Origin: Elioraea tepidiphila DSM 17972
Lineage (GTDB): Bacteria; Pseudomonadota; Alphaproteobacteria; Acetobacterales; Acetobacteraceae
NCBI RefSeq assembly: GCF_000378465.1
Contig: NZ_KB899932.1
Coordinates: 20,683-84,682 of the forward strand
Direction: 5' to 3'
DNA: 64,000 bases
In this document: piece after piece, positions 63,405 through 64,000 of the stretch
Layout of the letters: each line of letters starts with the position of its first letter
Numbering within the stretch: position 1 is the stretch's first letter
Notes under the pieces: generated by a model
Told to the model about the DNA's origin: nothing
The model's database searches: none
The model's input: only the letters and a program-made list of their open reading frames with translations
Translations under genes and position numbers: made by a program

Positions 63405-63779
63405 ATGACCGACGCGATGATGAGCCTTCGTGCCCTGGTGGAGAAGGCTCCGGATGCCGGCCTGCTGCGCGAGATGATCGGCTGAGCCGCCGAACGGCTG
63501 ATGGAGCTGGAGATCGGCGGGCTGACCGGCGCCGGCTACGGCGAGAAGAGTGCCGAGCGGCTGGTGCAGCGCAACGGCTACCGCGAGCGGGACTGGCAGA
63601 CGCGCGCGGGCACGGTGGAACTTCGCATCCCCCGCCTGCGCCGCGGGTCCTACTTCCCCGGTTTCCTCGAGCCGCGCCGGATGGCGGAGAAGGCGCTGAC
63701 CGGGGTGATCCAGGAGGCGTACATCCAGGGGTCTGGCCCCTGGCCGACCTTCGGTCTCCGATGTACGCGCGGGGGATGA
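63405..63779 (+). pseudogene. IS256-family transposase, N-terminal part with internal stop
   Basis: ATG 63405 begins a frame with [19 protein letters not shown], then an in-frame TGA at 63483. The same frame resumes with [40 protein letters not shown] and the segment [18 protein letters not shown]. This matches the N-terminal region of IS256-type transposases. After about 63730 homology is lost ([15 protein letters not shown]) and the frame stops at 63777. The catalytic DDE residues are absent. With both an internal stop and a truncation it is a pseudogene. Confidence 0.8.
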
Positions 63780-64000
63780 GCACGCGCGAGATCCAGGGCC
63801 ATCTGCGCGAGCTCTACGGCCTGGAGGTCTCGCCCGACCTGGTCAGCGCGGTGACCGACGCCGTGCTCGACGAGGTCGCCGAGTGGCAGAACCGCCCGCT
63901 TGAGCGCCTCTACCCGCTGGTGTTCCTGGACGCGCTGCGCGTCAAGGTGCGCGACGAGGGCACGGTGCGCAACAAGGCGGTCTACGTCGCGCTCGGCGTC
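63761..64000 (+). pseudogene. Second IS256-family transposase, 5'-truncated and cut by window edge
   Basis: Frame [20 protein letters not shown] continues with [20 protein letters not shown] and [18 protein letters not shown], ending [11 protein letters not shown] at the window edge. The Asp in [10 protein letters not shown] is the first catalytic residue of IS256-type transposases. The ~90 residues that should precede MYARGM are missing, and the upstream sequence belongs to a different element. Expression is therefore unlikely. The rest of the gene lies outside the window, so completeness of the 3' part is unknown. Confidence 0.75.

Larger units (their letters stand above)
63270..64000 (+). 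mobile_element. Mosaic of two IS256-family element remnants, right part beyond window
   Basis: Behind the patatin fragment lie two transposase pieces of the IS256 (mutator) family in different frames. The first covers the N-terminal ~110 residues and has a stop codon inside. The second begins abruptly at [14 protein letters not shown], a mid-N-terminal position of a different IS256 subtype, and runs off the window. At the join, a perfect palindrome CCAGGGG-TCTGG-CCCCTGG spans 63725-63743. The left limit is approximate, because I could not identify the terminal repeat. The arrangement implies one element inserted in, or recombined with, another. Confidence 0.6.

Overview
This is a chromosomal window from a very GC-rich (about 70% by eye) alphaproteobacterium. 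It carries the GANTC methylase CcrM and the cell-cycle regulator CtrA, a pair specific to Alphaproteobacteria. Gene content and protein style (ELM1-type DUF1022 protein, DUF1674, IalB-like protein, a DinB with an N-terminal zinc-ribbon) point to Rhodospirillales, probably Acetobacteraceae. That taxonomic placement is inference. I saw no rRNA, tRNA, prophage or CRISPR.

Layout. 1-6.2 kb: housekeeping genes (panC, htpX, an SDH assembly factor, a YdcF-like protein, methyltransferases, rlmN). 6.2-7.8 kb: a complete IS3-family (IS407-type) element joining two unrelated truncated genes, a patatin 3' end and an M20 peptidase 5' end, with no target-site duplication. 7.9-12.7 kb: an enolase-superfamily gene and a large PAS/GAF hybrid histidine kinase. 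12.9-17 kb: a NitT/TauT-type ABC importer in an operon with an Atz/Trz-type amidohydrolase. 17-18 kb: gene remnants and a 37-codon small ORF. 18-25.2 kb: ccrM, rnhB, a DUF533 protein, yicC-gmk, an SDR, an ELM1-like protein, pyrE and a toxin-antitoxin pair whose toxin looks frameshifted. 25.2-35.9 kb: a dipeptide-type importer lacking an ATPase gene, convergent with a five-gene hydantoin-type operon (SDR, two tandem carbamoyl-amidohydrolases, HyuA, HyuB).

36-44.6 kb: a hydroxyacid dehydrogenase, a 101-bp palindromic repeat, an ABC-F ATPase, ndk, another peptide-type binding protein, a PhnW-like aminotransferase, a DUF1194 protein and an ExoD-like protein. 44.6-46.9 kb: a cobalamin riboswitch in front of a BtuB-like TonB receptor. 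47-52.8 kb: a yejABEF-type peptide importer. 53-56.3 kb: hisN-like phosphatase, kdsB, pheA and ctrA. 56.3-62.9 kb: an AT-richer ctrA upstream region, a lipoprotein-nudC pair, dinB-ROK kinase, tusA-histone deacetylase-like and a phytase-like secreted protein. 62.9-64 kb: a patatin 5' fragment cut off by a mosaic of IS256-family remnants.

The most distinctive signals are structural. Two halves of an RssA-type patatin gene lie at opposite ends of the window, each ending at an insertion sequence. The left IS also truncates an M20 peptidase. A single inversion of the ~55 kb between IS copies would explain the left junction. Metabolically the window is rich in uptake of peptides and N-heterocycles or carbamoyl compounds, with matching amidohydrolases.
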